From NCBI RefSeq assembly GCF_015222005.1, contig NZ_JADFFL010000011.1, positions 1 through 64,000 of the forward strand: a stretch of 64,000 nucleotides of DNA. The letters are read 5' to 3'. The position numbers were made by a program, and so were the translations under genes. The DNA comes from Mucilaginibacter myungsuensis. GTDB taxonomy: Bacteria > Bacteroidota > Bacteroidia > Sphingobacteriales > Sphingobacteriaceae. Under the pieces are notes generated by a model. That model worked only from the letters and a program-made list of their open reading frames with translations. It was not told the DNA's origin and searched no databases. This document shows, piece by piece, positions 27,523 through 36,346 of the stretch. Every line of letters starts with the position of its first letter. Position 1 is the stretch's first letter.

Positions 27523-30327
27523 ATGCCAAAACCTGAACTCAGATCTTTGATATACCGTTTGATATTTTTGGTTATTACGATGGTTTTTGCTGGGATATCC
27601 GGTCGGGCCGAAGTAGCTATTGTTCAGCAAGGTCAGACGGTTACTGATTCACTCAAACTGATACGATCGCGGCTGGATACGATGCGCAAGCGTGTCCCTA
27701 TAGAGAAAGTTTACCTGCACATCGATAAGTCACACTACAATTTGAGCGATACGCTTTGGTTTAAAGCTTATGTTACCAATGCCGATAACAGCCCAACTAA
27801 GCAAAGCGGCCTGCTCTATGTTGAATTGATAGATGACAGTACCGATGTGGTAAGACGTGTGAGCTTGCCGATAAAGTTTGGTACGTGCGATGGAAACATC
27901 TCCCTAAACCCCAAGGTTTTTCACGATGGCGCCTACACACTCAGAGCCTATACCAATTGGATGCGGAACTTTGGTGATGATCAGTTCTTTGATCAGCGGT
28001 TCTATCTGGGTTCGTCGCCCCAAAAGGCTTGGTTGGTGAATGCTAAAGCTGCGTTAACTAAAGTAGACGGGAGCGACCGCCTGGATGTGGACGTGAAATT
28101 GAACAACCCCGACAGGTCTGCTGTTACCCTGCGCGATGTTAAGGTGAAATTATACAGCGGTAATAAGTTGATCTTGGAGGACGATATCCGCACCGGTATC
28201 AACGGCAGCCTAAGAGTGACCAAAGACCTAAAAAAGGTTACGGACCGCAAGAACCTGATGTTGCAGGTGCTGACGCGTAATAAAAGTAAGCTGGTACAGA
28301 TCCCTGTATTTGTTGATAGCGTTAAACAGATAGATCTGCAATTTATGCCCGAAGGCGGCAATTTGGTAGCGGGGCAAACATCGGTACTTGGTTTTAAAGC
28401 CATAACAGATGCCGGCAAGGGGATACAAGTGAACGGTGCCATTTACGATAGTAAGAATATTAAGGTTACAGACATCGCCAGTTTATACAGAGGCATTGGC
28501 GAAGTGTCCTTTACACCGTTACCGGGCGAGCGCTACGTAGCCAGACTCTCCACGCCGGGAATAGTTGCCAAAGAATATCAGATCCCAGCGGCTATGCCTG
28601 CCGGTACATTGCTGCAGATCGATAACGTGACCGATACTGATAGCTTAAAAGTGAGTGTTCGCGGCATTGAAAATAACGGGCTGGCCCCATCTTATACAGT
28701 TCTTGGCACAGCGCGTGGAAGGCTCTATTTTACCCGGCAAATTCCAGCGGTAAACAGGTCTTTCGCCATAAGCAAGCGGGAATTTCCAACGGGGGTTACG
28801 GCTATCACACTAATGAGGGGCAATATCCCCCTGAACGAGCGGCTGGTATTTATAGACCATCAGGACCGGCTGAATATCCGGGTGACCAGCGATAAGATCG
28901 CCTACGGTAAACGCGAATTGGTCAACTTAGAAATAGCGGTGACCGACCAGGCGGGGGTACCGGCGCAAGCGGATCTTTCTTTAGCGGTGACCGACCTTGG
29001 CCAGGTAAGGGCTGATACTTTGGGCAACAATAACATTGCTACCTCGCTATTGCTTAAGTCGCAATTAAAAGGCGATATCGAAACTCCAGGTCAATACTTT
29101 GCTAATAACAACGTTAAAACCAGGCGGGCCTTAGATAATTTAATGCTTACGCAGGGCTGGTCGGCGTACGGGATCAGGGCCGCGTTAAGAGGCTTCCCAA
29201 CGCGGTATCGTGCCGAAGGTCCGTACGAGATAGAAGGCACTATAGCAGATCAATATTATAAACCGATACCCAATGTCCCGGTCTTTATATCATCTAAAAT
29301 ACCACCGCTGATCGCTAAAACAATGGCCGATTCTACCGGCAAATTCATTTTTAAAGGTTTGGTGCCAAACGATACCACTTCTTATTTTATACAGGCCCGG
29401 CGCAATAATAATAAAGAACTTAGGGAAGGAAGGGTATTAGTGAACAACAATTGGCCCCTGGTGGTGCCCAACACCAAAGCGAATGTACTTGTCCCCTGGT
29501 ACGTAAACAGCGATGAACTTTCTTTAAGACAAGCCAAGCTGAGCTATACGCCTGCATTTGACGACGACGTAGAGGCTGAAGGTACTTTGCTGCGGAATGT
29601 AAACATCGGCGCAAAGAAGTTTATCAAGGGCTCAAGGAACCCGTTCGGCGAAGGCCGCTCAGATCTTGCTTACGACGAGGCTGATCTGCGTGAGTCGGGC
29701 ACTACCAATATTTGGCAATTTTTGAAGCAAAAGCTGCCGGGAATATATGAGACGGTGGTATCGATATTTGTGCCCGAGAATCCTATCCCTTATCAATATC
29801 CCAGAATGAACGTGCTTAAATTGGGTCAGCATTACGTTGCCCAAGGTGATCTGGCGTTGAATGGTGTCGCGATATCAGTTAGTAAATACATGCTAATGAA
29901 TATGACCATACAGGATCTTGCAGGGATAGAAGTTAGCTACAGTAAAAAATACACCAACTCTACTACCTTGCATTTACGGAGACCGCCGACCTACAATATT
30001 GCCCGGATAGATATCACTACAAAAGTGCAAATTGAGTTGGGGCGACGCCCCGACAATATTAAATATAGCGTGGCCATCTTTCGCCCTATGCCGGTAATGT
30101 ACGGACAACAGTTCTATAGCCCGAAGTACACATCAAAAAACAATGATGCTATACCCGACTACCGCTCCACGATATTTTGGGAACCCAACCTACGCACAAA
30201 TTTTAATGGTCGTGCCAAGGTGTCGTTTTACACTTCAGATCTTCCTCAAAATTATGGTGTCAACATTCAAGGCCTGTCGGCCGAAGGCGAATTGGGTAGC
30301 GCAGTGATCAAGATGCCGAACAAATAA
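27523..30327 (+). CDS. Single-module MG2/plug/A2M-like exported protein (array copy 6)
   Basis: Protein of 934 residues starting MPKPELRSL, then a signal peptide (LIFLVITMVFAGISGRAEV). It has the same architecture but is the most divergent of the free-standing copies: the MG2 motif reads EKVYLHIDKSHYNLSDTLWF, the linker after LDNLMLTQGW lacks the usual YDWKDVF (it reads SAYGIRAALRG), and the regulatory-like domain is altered (EGTIADQYYKPIPNVPV). Its plug-like stretch (about 29740-30060) has no obvious likeness to those of its neighbours. The A2M-like tail is intact (YRSTIFWEPNLRTNFNG, FYTSDLPQNYGVNIQG). It shares the first four residues (MPKP) with copy 7. The role is unknown; co-expression with neighbours is likely given spacers of 52 and 41 bp. 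Confidence 0.9.
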   Translation: MPKPELRSLIYRLIFLVITMVFAGISGRAEVAIVQQGQTVTDSLKLIRSRLDTMRKRVPIEKVYLHIDKSHYNLSDTLWFKAYVTNADNSPTKQSGLLYVELIDDSTDVVRRVSLPIKFGTCDGNISLNPKVFHDGAYTLRAYTNWMRNFGDDQFFDQRFYLGSSPQKAWLVNAKAALTKVDGSDRLDVDVKLNNPDRSAVTLRDVKVKLYSGNKLILEDDIRTGINGSLRVTKDLKKVTDRKNLMLQVLTRNKSKLVQIPVFVDSVKQIDLQFMPEGGNLVAGQTSVLGFKAITDAGKGIQVNGAIYDSKNIKVTDIASLYRGIGEVSFTPLPGERYVARLSTPGIVAKEYQIPAAMPAGTLLQIDNVTDTDSLKVSVRGIENNGLAPSYTVLGTARGRLYFTRQIPAVNRSFAISKREFPTGVTAITLMRGNIPLNERLVFIDHQDRLNIRVTSDKIAYGKRELVNLEIAVTDQAGVPAQADLSLAVTDLGQVRADTLGNNNIATSLLLKSQLKGDIETPGQYFANNNVKTRRALDNLMLTQGWSAYGIRAALRGFPTRYRAEGPYEIEGTIADQYYKPIPNVPVFISSKIPPLIAKTMADSTGKFIFKGLVPNDTTSYFIQARRNNNKELREGRVLVNNNWPLVVPNTKANVLVPWYVNSDELSLRQAKLSYTPAFDDDVEAEGTLLRNVNIGAKKFIKGSRNPFGEGRSDLAYDEADLRESGTTNIWQFLKQKLPGIYETVVSIFVPENPIPYQYPRMNVLKLGQHYVAQGDLALNGVAISVSKYMLMNMTIQDLAGIEVSYSKKYTNSTTLHLRRPPTYNIARIDITTKVQIELGRRPDNIKYSVAIFRPMPVMYGQQFYSPKYTSKNNDAIPDYRSTIFWEPNLRTNFNGRAKVSFYTSDLPQNYGVNIQGLSAEGELGSAVIKMPNK

Positions 30328-30335
30328 ATTATCGC

Positions 30336-30343
30336 TATATTTA
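30336..30343 (+). promoter_or_regulatory. TATATTTA element in array spacer 4
   Basis: The octamer TATATTTA lies 25 nt before the ATG of the last array gene and is the third such element in the array spacers. Function as a -7 box is inferred. Confidence 0.4.
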
Positions 30344-30368
30344 TAAAACCAACAAACCTAAAACCCGC

Positions 30369-33215
30369 ATGCCAAAACCAACACCTATACCGCTACGCCT
30401 TATCACACTGTTAATGCTTGTGCTTATACCTGTATTTTGCAGAGCGGCAAGTATTAGTTTGGTATTCCAAGACAGAACGACCGACTCTATCAAATACGTT
30501 CAGTCGCGTTTGGATACTATGCGCAAGCGTTTGCCTATCGAGAAAGTTTACCTGCACACCGATAAAGCCTACTACAACATCGGCGACACACTCTGGTTCA
30601 AAGCCTATGTTACCGATGCGGGCAACCGTGCATCCAAACACAGTGCCTTACTTTATGTAGAGATGTATGATGACAGCGCCGACGTAATGCGCCGCATCAG
30701 CATCCCCATCAAAGAAGGTTTGGGCATGGCCCAGATACCCTTGCCGAGAAAAGTATTTAAAGAGGGCGGCTACACTTTACGGGCCTATACCAATTGGATG
30801 AACAACTTTGGCAGCGACTACTTTTTTACCCACCGCTTCTATTTGGGTATGCCTACGCAAGCTACTTGGTTGGTTAAGTCGACAGCGGCGATCGAACACG
30901 TGGGCGAGAAGGACAGGCTGGATGTGAACGTCAGGCTGCATTTGGGTGACCGGAAACCCGTATCGCTCAGTAATGTAGAAGTAAAGATCTACGAAGGCCG
31001 CTATTACCTGTTCAAAGAAGAGATGCGGACGGGCATAGACGGCAGCCTTAACTTTAGTAAACTATTAAAGAACAAAGTAGACGGCCGCGATCTGAACATC
31101 CAGATCACCAGTCTGGAGAAAGCTTTCCCTAATAAAGTCATCCGTATCCCGCTCAGCATTAACCGCGATGCCAAGATAGACCTTCAATTTTTACCCGAAG
31201 GCGGTAAACTGGTCGCGGGTAGCCCGTCGGTAATTGGCTTTAAAGCCATAGGTGAGGATGGCAAGGGGATCGATGTAAAAGCCACCATTCAGGATAGTAA
31301 AGGCAACAAGGTGGCAGAGATCAACAGTTTTTATAATGGTATGGGGTCCTTTAAATTCACCCCCGAAGCCGGGCAGAGTTACGTGGCCAAGATCAGCGGC
31401 GGAAGGTCCAATAACAAAACATACAGTTTGCCAGCAGTTAACGCCACGGGAACAGTGCTGCATATAGATAACCCCGAGCAAGATGGTGACATTAAAGTCA
31501 ACGTAAAAGCAAGCGTCAACATCAGCGCGGATAGCAGCTATCATTTGCAAGGCATGATGAACGGACGGATCTATTACACCGAAAAGATCGGGAATAAAAG
31601 CAGTGACCTCGCCATCAGCAAAATGACCTTCCCATCAGGTATCGCAAGGTTTACTTTATTTAAAGGAATTATTCCGATAGCCGAGCGTATGGTGTTTGTT
31701 GACCATAAAGACCGATTGGACATTCGTGTAACACCCAACAAAACAAGTTATCAAAAGCGCGATAGCGTGAGTTTGGATATCGAGGTAAAAGACGCGACAG
31801 GCATCCCCGTACAAGGGAGCTTCTCGTTATCAGTTACAGATAACACCCAGGTAAAACCTGATACGATGGGCAACTTCGGTATCGCCACGCAATTGTTGTT
31901 AAAGTCGGGGTTAAAAGGGGATATCGAAACACCCGGCTATTACCTCCACCGCAAGGATGCCAAAGCTTGGCAGGCACTGGACAATTTAATGCTGACCCAG
32001 GGGTGGACGGCGTATGATTGGAAGGACGTTTTCGCACCTGCCACTAAGCCTAAGTTTGTAGTAGAGAAAGACCTTTCGGTAACGGGTACTGTGGTTAACG
32101 TGATGAACAAACCGGTACCAGATGTGTCGGTTCTGATATCTTCTCAAAAGCCGCAATTTACGGCTATCGCTTTTACGGATAAGGATGGCCGGTATTTGTT
32201 CAAGAACCTGCCGCAAACCGATTCCGGTTCATTCTTTTTACAGGGCAATAATAAAAAGGGCAAAATGATAGCTTTCGGGGATATCACGGTCGATAAGATC
32301 AATATCCCCAATGTGCCCGAGATGTATCGCACCCCTATCATGCCCTGGTTCGTTAACAGCGATACTTCACAACTGGACTACATTAAACGCGTAGCGCAAA
32401 AGGCTGCTATTTTAGCAGACCCGGTAGGTGAGGGTACGATGTTGAAAAACGTAACCATCAGCAAAGCGCGGATAATACCGGGCGGAGAATTGAACGGCCG
32501 TACCGACCTGGGTTTTGATGAAGCCGAGATCAAGGAGTCGACCACGCAGACCCTTTATCAATTATTAAAACAAAAGATACCGGGATTCAGGATCAGGCAG
32601 GACTGGGCAAATCATAAAGGAGCGGCTACGATAAGGATGGATGGTTACAGGATGATAGGCGGTGTAAGAGAATACAGCGAGCATTTTATAGATTTTTTAG
32701 TTATAGACGGTCTTGAACGCGATTTTCGTGGTCCGGACCCGTATTCTGTTGAACAATTTAAAGAGAATCTAAGTAACGTTATCGTCCCCGGGCTGAAAAC
32801 CCTTGAAGTGGTCTGGAGCCCCGAATTTGTTCCGGCAAAGTACAACAAACTCAAGCTTTTGTCCTATTATTTCGGCATGGTATTTATTAATACCCGGTCT
32901 GGCGGAGTATACGTTAAATCTAAGAATGGCACAACCACCTATCGGCCTTTACCGGTAATGCAACCCAAGCAGTTTTATAGTCCAAAATATATTGCTAACA
33001 CCGCTACGCCAATTCCCGATTACCGCTCCACCATCCATTGGGAACCCCAACTGTACACCAATGTTAATGGCAAAGCCAAAATATGGTTCTACACATCCGA
33101 TCTACCTAAGGACTATACCATCAACATACAGGGTATGGGGAAGGAAGGCGAATTGGGTGGCGCAGTGATCAAACTTGGTCAAGGTGCAAAACCGCTGATA
33201 GCCGGCAGTAATTAG
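30369..33215 (+). CDS. Single-module MG2/plug/A2M-like exported protein (array copy 7)
   Basis: Protein of 948 residues, the last array gene. Signal peptide residues 1-26 (LITLLMLVLIPVFCRA). MG2 at about 55-160 (EKVYLHTDKAYYNIGDTLWF, TLRAYTNW), macroglobulin-like domains to about 350 (LQFLPEGGKLVAGSPSVIGF), a beta-sandwich at about 450-500 (YQKRDSVSLDIEVKDATG), LDNLMLTQGWTAYDWKDVF near 550, the regulatory-like domain at about 572-640, a variable plug-like stretch at about 735-855, and an A2M-like domain from about 880 (DYRSTIHWEPQLYTNVNG, FYTSDLPKDYTINIQG). No TonB-dependent barrel, lipobox or sorting domain. It is a close relative of copy 5. The next gene is 172 bp downstream and unrelated, so the array ends here. 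Confidence 0.9.
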   Translation: MPKPTPIPLRLITLLMLVLIPVFCRAASISLVFQDRTTDSIKYVQSRLDTMRKRLPIEKVYLHTDKAYYNIGDTLWFKAYVTDAGNRASKHSALLYVEMYDDSADVMRRISIPIKEGLGMAQIPLPRKVFKEGGYTLRAYTNWMNNFGSDYFFTHRFYLGMPTQATWLVKSTAAIEHVGEKDRLDVNVRLHLGDRKPVSLSNVEVKIYEGRYYLFKEEMRTGIDGSLNFSKLLKNKVDGRDLNIQITSLEKAFPNKVIRIPLSINRDAKIDLQFLPEGGKLVAGSPSVIGFKAIGEDGKGIDVKATIQDSKGNKVAEINSFYNGMGSFKFTPEAGQSYVAKISGGRSNNKTYSLPAVNATGTVLHIDNPEQDGDIKVNVKASVNISADSSYHLQGMMNGRIYYTEKIGNKSSDLAISKMTFPSGIARFTLFKGIIPIAERMVFVDHKDRLDIRVTPNKTSYQKRDSVSLDIEVKDATGIPVQGSFSLSVTDNTQVKPDTMGNFGIATQLLLKSGLKGDIETPGYYLHRKDAKAWQALDNLMLTQGWTAYDWKDVFAPATKPKFVVEKDLSVTGTVVNVMNKPVPDVSVLISSQKPQFTAIAFTDKDGRYLFKNLPQTDSGSFFLQGNNKKGKMIAFGDITVDKINIPNVPEMYRTPIMPWFVNSDTSQLDYIKRVAQKAAILADPVGEGTMLKNVTISKARIIPGGELNGRTDLGFDEAEIKESTTQTLYQLLKQKIPGFRIRQDWANHKGAATIRMDGYRMIGGVREYSEHFIDFLVIDGLERDFRGPDPYSVEQFKENLSNVIVPGLKTLEVVWSPEFVPAKYNKLKLLSYYFGMVFINTRSGGVYVKSKNGTTTYRPLPVMQPKQFYSPKYIANTATPIPDYRSTIHWEPQLYTNVNGKAKIWFYTSDLPKDYTINIQGMGKEGELGGAVIKLGQGAKPLIAGSN

Positions 33216-33342
33216 CGCATTAATTTTGCAATTATTTAAAAACTATTTAATTAAGTTAAGAAATTTTAAACAGATCACAACAAAATTTTGTTTTTGCGTC
33301 CATTTGTTACGATCGGGTTTTTACCATGTAGCAAAAAATAAG

Positions 33343-33350
33343 TATGTTTG
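33343..33350 (+). promoter_or_regulatory. Candidate -7 box (TATGTTTG) of the amino acid permease
   Basis: TATGTTTG fits TAnnTTTG and lies 37 nt before the permease ATG. A T-run (TTTTTA) sits near the expected -33 position instead of TTG. The surrounding 172-bp gap holds no gene. Confidence 0.5.
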
Positions 33351-33387
33351 GGACGAATGAACAAAACTTTACAACTTAACTAAACAA

Positions 33388-34944
33388 ATGAAGTTATTTA
33401 TTAAAAAACCTATTAAGCAGCTTATGGCGGCATCGGCCGAGACGGAGCATAGCTTAAAAAGGACCCTGGGTGTTACCTCCCTGATCGCCCTGGGTATCGG
33501 TGCCATTATTGGTGCAGGTATTTTTGTGCGTACGGCTGCCGCCGCTGGTCATCACGCTGGTCCGGCTGTTACTATTTCGTTTCTGATCGCTGCTGCAGGT
33601 TGCGCGTTGGCAGGTTTATGCTACGCCGAGTTTGCCAGTATGATCCCTATCGCCGGTTCGGCCTACACTTACTCTTACGCCACCATGGGCGAGTTCATTG
33701 CCTGGATCATAGGCTGGGACTTAGTGTTGGAGTACGCTTTAGGTGCGGCAACGGTATCAATTGGCTGGGCACAGTATTTTAACGAGTTTTTGGATACGTT
33801 CTTCAACGTCCATATACCCTTTCAGTGGTGCCACTCGCCGTTCGAGAAAGCCATTAGCACCACCGGCATGTATGCCGATCAGGTTGGTATACACGGTATC
33901 GTAAATCTACCGGCCATTGCTATTGTGTTCTTGCTAACACTATTGCTGATCAAAGGTACTGCAGAGTCGGCTGTTGTAAACAATATCATCGTTATTGTTA
34001 AAGTGGCTATCGTGTTAATGATCATAGGCTTAGGCTGGCAGTTCATTAACCCGGCTAACCACACGCCATACATGATACCTGCTGATAAACCACCAGTACA
34101 CACCAGTACCGGTATCGTTGACTACTCAAGCATGTTCAACCACGGATGGCTGGGTGTATTGCGCGGCGCGTCCGTAGTGTTCTTTGCATTCATCGGTTTC
34201 GACGCGGTGTCTACCGCTGCTCAGGAAGCTAAAAACCCTCAGCGTGATATGCCTAAAGGTATCCTGATATCTTTGGCTTTCTGTACTATCTTGTACATCT
34301 TGTTCTCGCACGTATTAACTGGTTTAGCGCCTTATACCGACTTTTTGATCAACGGTAAAGAAGCATCTGTAACTTACGCTATCAAAACCTTTATGACCGG
34401 TTACGGCTGGTTAGGTAAATTGGTTACCGTAGCTATCCTTGCTGGTTTCTCATCAGTTATCCTGGTGATGTTGATGGGCCAGACCCGTGTATTCTATACC
34501 ATGAGTAACGACGGTTTGATCCCTAAAGTGTTCTCTGAATTGCACCCTAAGTTCCGTACGCCGTACAAATCTCAGTGGTTGTTCTTCGGTTTCGTATCTA
34601 TCTTCGCCGGCTTTATCCCTGATTCTGTAGTTGGTGACATGGTGTCTATCGGTACCCTGTTCGCTTTCGTACTGGTATGTCTGGGTATCATGATCCTGCG
34701 TAAGACCGATCCTGAGTTAGAACGTCCGTTCCGTACACCTGCTTACATGATCGTTTGTCCGTTGGGCGCACTGATCTGCTTGTGTATGATCGCCAGCGAA
34801 GGTTGGGAGAACTGGGCACGCTTGTTCGGCTGGTTAGCTATCGGTTTCATCATTTACTTTGGCTACTCGGTTAAACACTCGCATGTACGCCACGGTAAGG
34901 TTGAAAAACCTAACGACCCGATCAACCCTAAATATGTTGAATAG
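33388..34944 (+). CDS. APC-superfamily amino acid permease (cationic amino acid transporter type)
   Basis: Integral membrane transporter of 518 residues with about 12-14 hydrophobic helices. The first helix carries the APC substrate-site motif IGAIIGAGIFV, followed by AGPAVTISFLIAAAGC and CYAEFASMIPIAGSAYTY, and the loop AFIGFDAVSTAAQEAKNPQR, all typical of the CAT/YfnA branch (TC 2.A.3.3). It imports an amino acid, probably by proton symport; the specificity cannot be stated. Codon usage differs from neighbouring genes (many highly preferred codons such as GGT, CGT and AAC in the second half), suggesting strong expression. It is monocistronic, closed by a strong terminator at 34972. Confidence 0.93.
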   Translation: MKLFIKKPIKQLMAASAETEHSLKRTLGVTSLIALGIGAIIGAGIFVRTAAAAGHHAGPAVTISFLIAAAGCALAGLCYAEFASMIPIAGSAYTYSYATMGEFIAWIIGWDLVLEYALGAATVSIGWAQYFNEFLDTFFNVHIPFQWCHSPFEKAISTTGMYADQVGIHGIVNLPAIAIVFLLTLLLIKGTAESAVVNNIIVIVKVAIVLMIIGLGWQFINPANHTPYMIPADKPPVHTSTGIVDYSSMFNHGWLGVLRGASVVFFAFIGFDAVSTAAQEAKNPQRDMPKGILISLAFCTILYILFSHVLTGLAPYTDFLINGKEASVTYAIKTFMTGYGWLGKLVTVAILAGFSSVILVMLMGQTRVFYTMSNDGLIPKVFSELHPKFRTPYKSQWLFFGFVSIFAGFIPDSVVGDMVSIGTLFAFVLVCLGIMILRKTDPELERPFRTPAYMIVCPLGALICLCMIASEGWENWARLFGWLAIGFIIYFGYSVKHSHVRHGKVEKPNDPINPKYVE

Positions 34945-34971
34945 TATCCGCTAAGGATATCGACAATATCG

Positions 34972-35010
34972 CAACGCCCCGAAGGTTATCTTCGGGGCGT
35001 TGTTTGTTTT
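34972..35010 (+). terminator. Rho-independent terminator after the permease gene
   Basis: A perfect 12-bp stem (34972-34983 with 34991-35002, arm CAACGCCCCGAA), a 7-nt loop, then TTGTTTT. It ends the permease transcript. Confidence 0.9.
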
Positions 35011-35162
35011 GGGGAATTTGTCTGAACCCCTACCCAAAGTAAAATCCCCGTGACCATCACTTTTTGCATACTTACAACCTTACTCTAAACGCTATATTTA
35101 CGCCAACCCTGCAAACCTTTTGCAGCCCGACCAATTATACTACTGCCCGACACCAAACATTA

Positions 35163-36338
35163 ATGAAAGCCGATAAGAACCTGTGGATACTGGTATTGAT
35201 ATGCGTGATCAACTCGTTAGGGTTCGGTATCATTATGCCGCTGCTTTACTCGTACGGCAAAAAGTTTGGCGTTAACGAGCAGACCATTGGTTTGCTAACG
35301 GCGGCGTTCTCTATCGCCCAATTTTTTGCTACCCCGGTGATGGGAGCCATGTCTGATAAATTTGGGCGGAAGCCCTTATTGGTCTTTAGTCTAATCGGTA
35401 CATTGATATCTTTCCTGATGTTCGCCTGGGCGGGGAGTATATTTGTGCTTTTCGCCGCGCGGATACTGGATGGTTTGACGGGCGGCAATGTATCGGTTGC
35501 GCAGGCCATGGTGTCGGACACAAGCACATCTAAAGACCGTGCTAAAAAGTTCGGTATCCTTAGCTCGGCTTTCGGGGCGGGATTTGTATTGGGCCCTGCG
35601 GCTGGTGGCTTGCTGAGTGAACTGGGCGAGCAAGTGCCGTTCTTCTTTGCGGCGGGGATATCGCTGATCGGCACACTGTGTACGATATTTTTCCTCAAGG
35701 AAACCCATCCGCCGGATAAGCGCGGGGAAAAAAAGACCAAGTACAAATTCACTTTTATGTCGTTGATCAGTACTTTGAAACGTAATGTGATCGGCACCAC
35801 TATCTTTATTGGTTTTTTATTGGCGATGGCGCAGTTCACCATGATCACGGGTTTCCAAACATTCAGCGTGGACGTGTTGGAACTTAACAATATTCAGATC
35901 GGCCTATTCTTTGCCGCATTTGGAGTTTGCGGTATACTGGCGCAACTGGCTGTGCCATTGATAACTAAGCTGATACCGTCCAAATCCTTGATCTTGCTGA
36001 TATCAACGGCGCTTTGTTGCGGCTCGATGGTGTTATCGGGCTTTACATCAGTGTTCCTGATGTTCGCGGCTTGCATGTGTGTTTACTCACTCTTCAACGG
36101 CTTACGCAACCCTATGCTTAATGCCATTATTGCTGATCATAATGATGCCGCCCGGCAGGGAGAGGTAATGGGCGTCAACCAATCCTATGCTTCAATTGGT
36201 CAGACTTTAGGACCGATCACGGCCAGTGCGGTCATTGCCATATCAATTCATTCGCCGTTCTTTTTATCGGGTGTTTATATTTTTATTGCACTTTTGCTTA
36301 GCTTTAGGCTTCTGGCTAAAGCTAAAAAAGATAAATAA
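35163..36338 (+). CDS. MFS transporter, multidrug/tetracycline-efflux type
   Basis: Proton-driven efflux carrier of 391 residues with 12 predicted helices. Loop 2-3 has the MFS motif A (GAMSDKFGRKPLL), and helix 5 has GPAAGGLLSELGEQVPFF, the antiporter motif C-type segment. It belongs near the TetA/YajR drug-efflux group, but the substrate is unknown. An in-frame ATG exists at 35064, but its 33-residue extension is not hydrophobic or family-like; MKADKNLWILV at 35163 is the natural start. It ends 8 bp before the MarC gene and is probably co-transcribed with it. Confidence 0.9.
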   Translation: MKADKNLWILVLICVINSLGFGIIMPLLYSYGKKFGVNEQTIGLLTAAFSIAQFFATPVMGAMSDKFGRKPLLVFSLIGTLISFLMFAWAGSIFVLFAARILDGLTGGNVSVAQAMVSDTSTSKDRAKKFGILSSAFGAGFVLGPAAGGLLSELGEQVPFFFAAGISLIGTLCTIFFLKETHPPDKRGEKKTKYKFTFMSLISTLKRNVIGTTIFIGFLLAMAQFTMITGFQTFSVDVLELNNIQIGLFFAAFGVCGILAQLAVPLITKLIPSKSLILLISTALCCGSMVLSGFTSVFLMFAACMCVYSLFNGLRNPMLNAIIADHNDAARQGEVMGVNQSYASIGQTLGPITASAVIAISIHSPFFLSGVYIFIALLLSFRLLAKAKKDK

Positions 36339-36346
36339 CACCGCCT

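Larger units (their letters stand above)
13146..33215 (+). repeat. Tandem array of seven homologous macroglobulin/plug modules
   Basis: Five co-directional genes encode seven copies of one module of about 900-990 residues. Module boundaries are roughly 13146-15970, 15979-18800 and 18953-21692 (all in the first gene), then 21806-24589, 24609-27470, 27523-30327 and 30369-33215. Repeated landmarks in each copy are EKVYLHTDKPYY, GDTLWFK, LRAYTNW, DLQFLPEGG, LDNLLLTQGW, the carboxypeptidase-regulatory-like segment and the C-terminal DYRST...TSDLP...GELG block. Module 1 is most divergent. Spacers are 113, 19, 52 and 41 bp, consistent with one transcription unit. Confidence 0.95.

Noticed and set aside
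35246..35890. Minus-strand frame of 214 residues inside the MFS gene
   Set aside because: Antisense to clear transporter motifs and has no own start context or motif.
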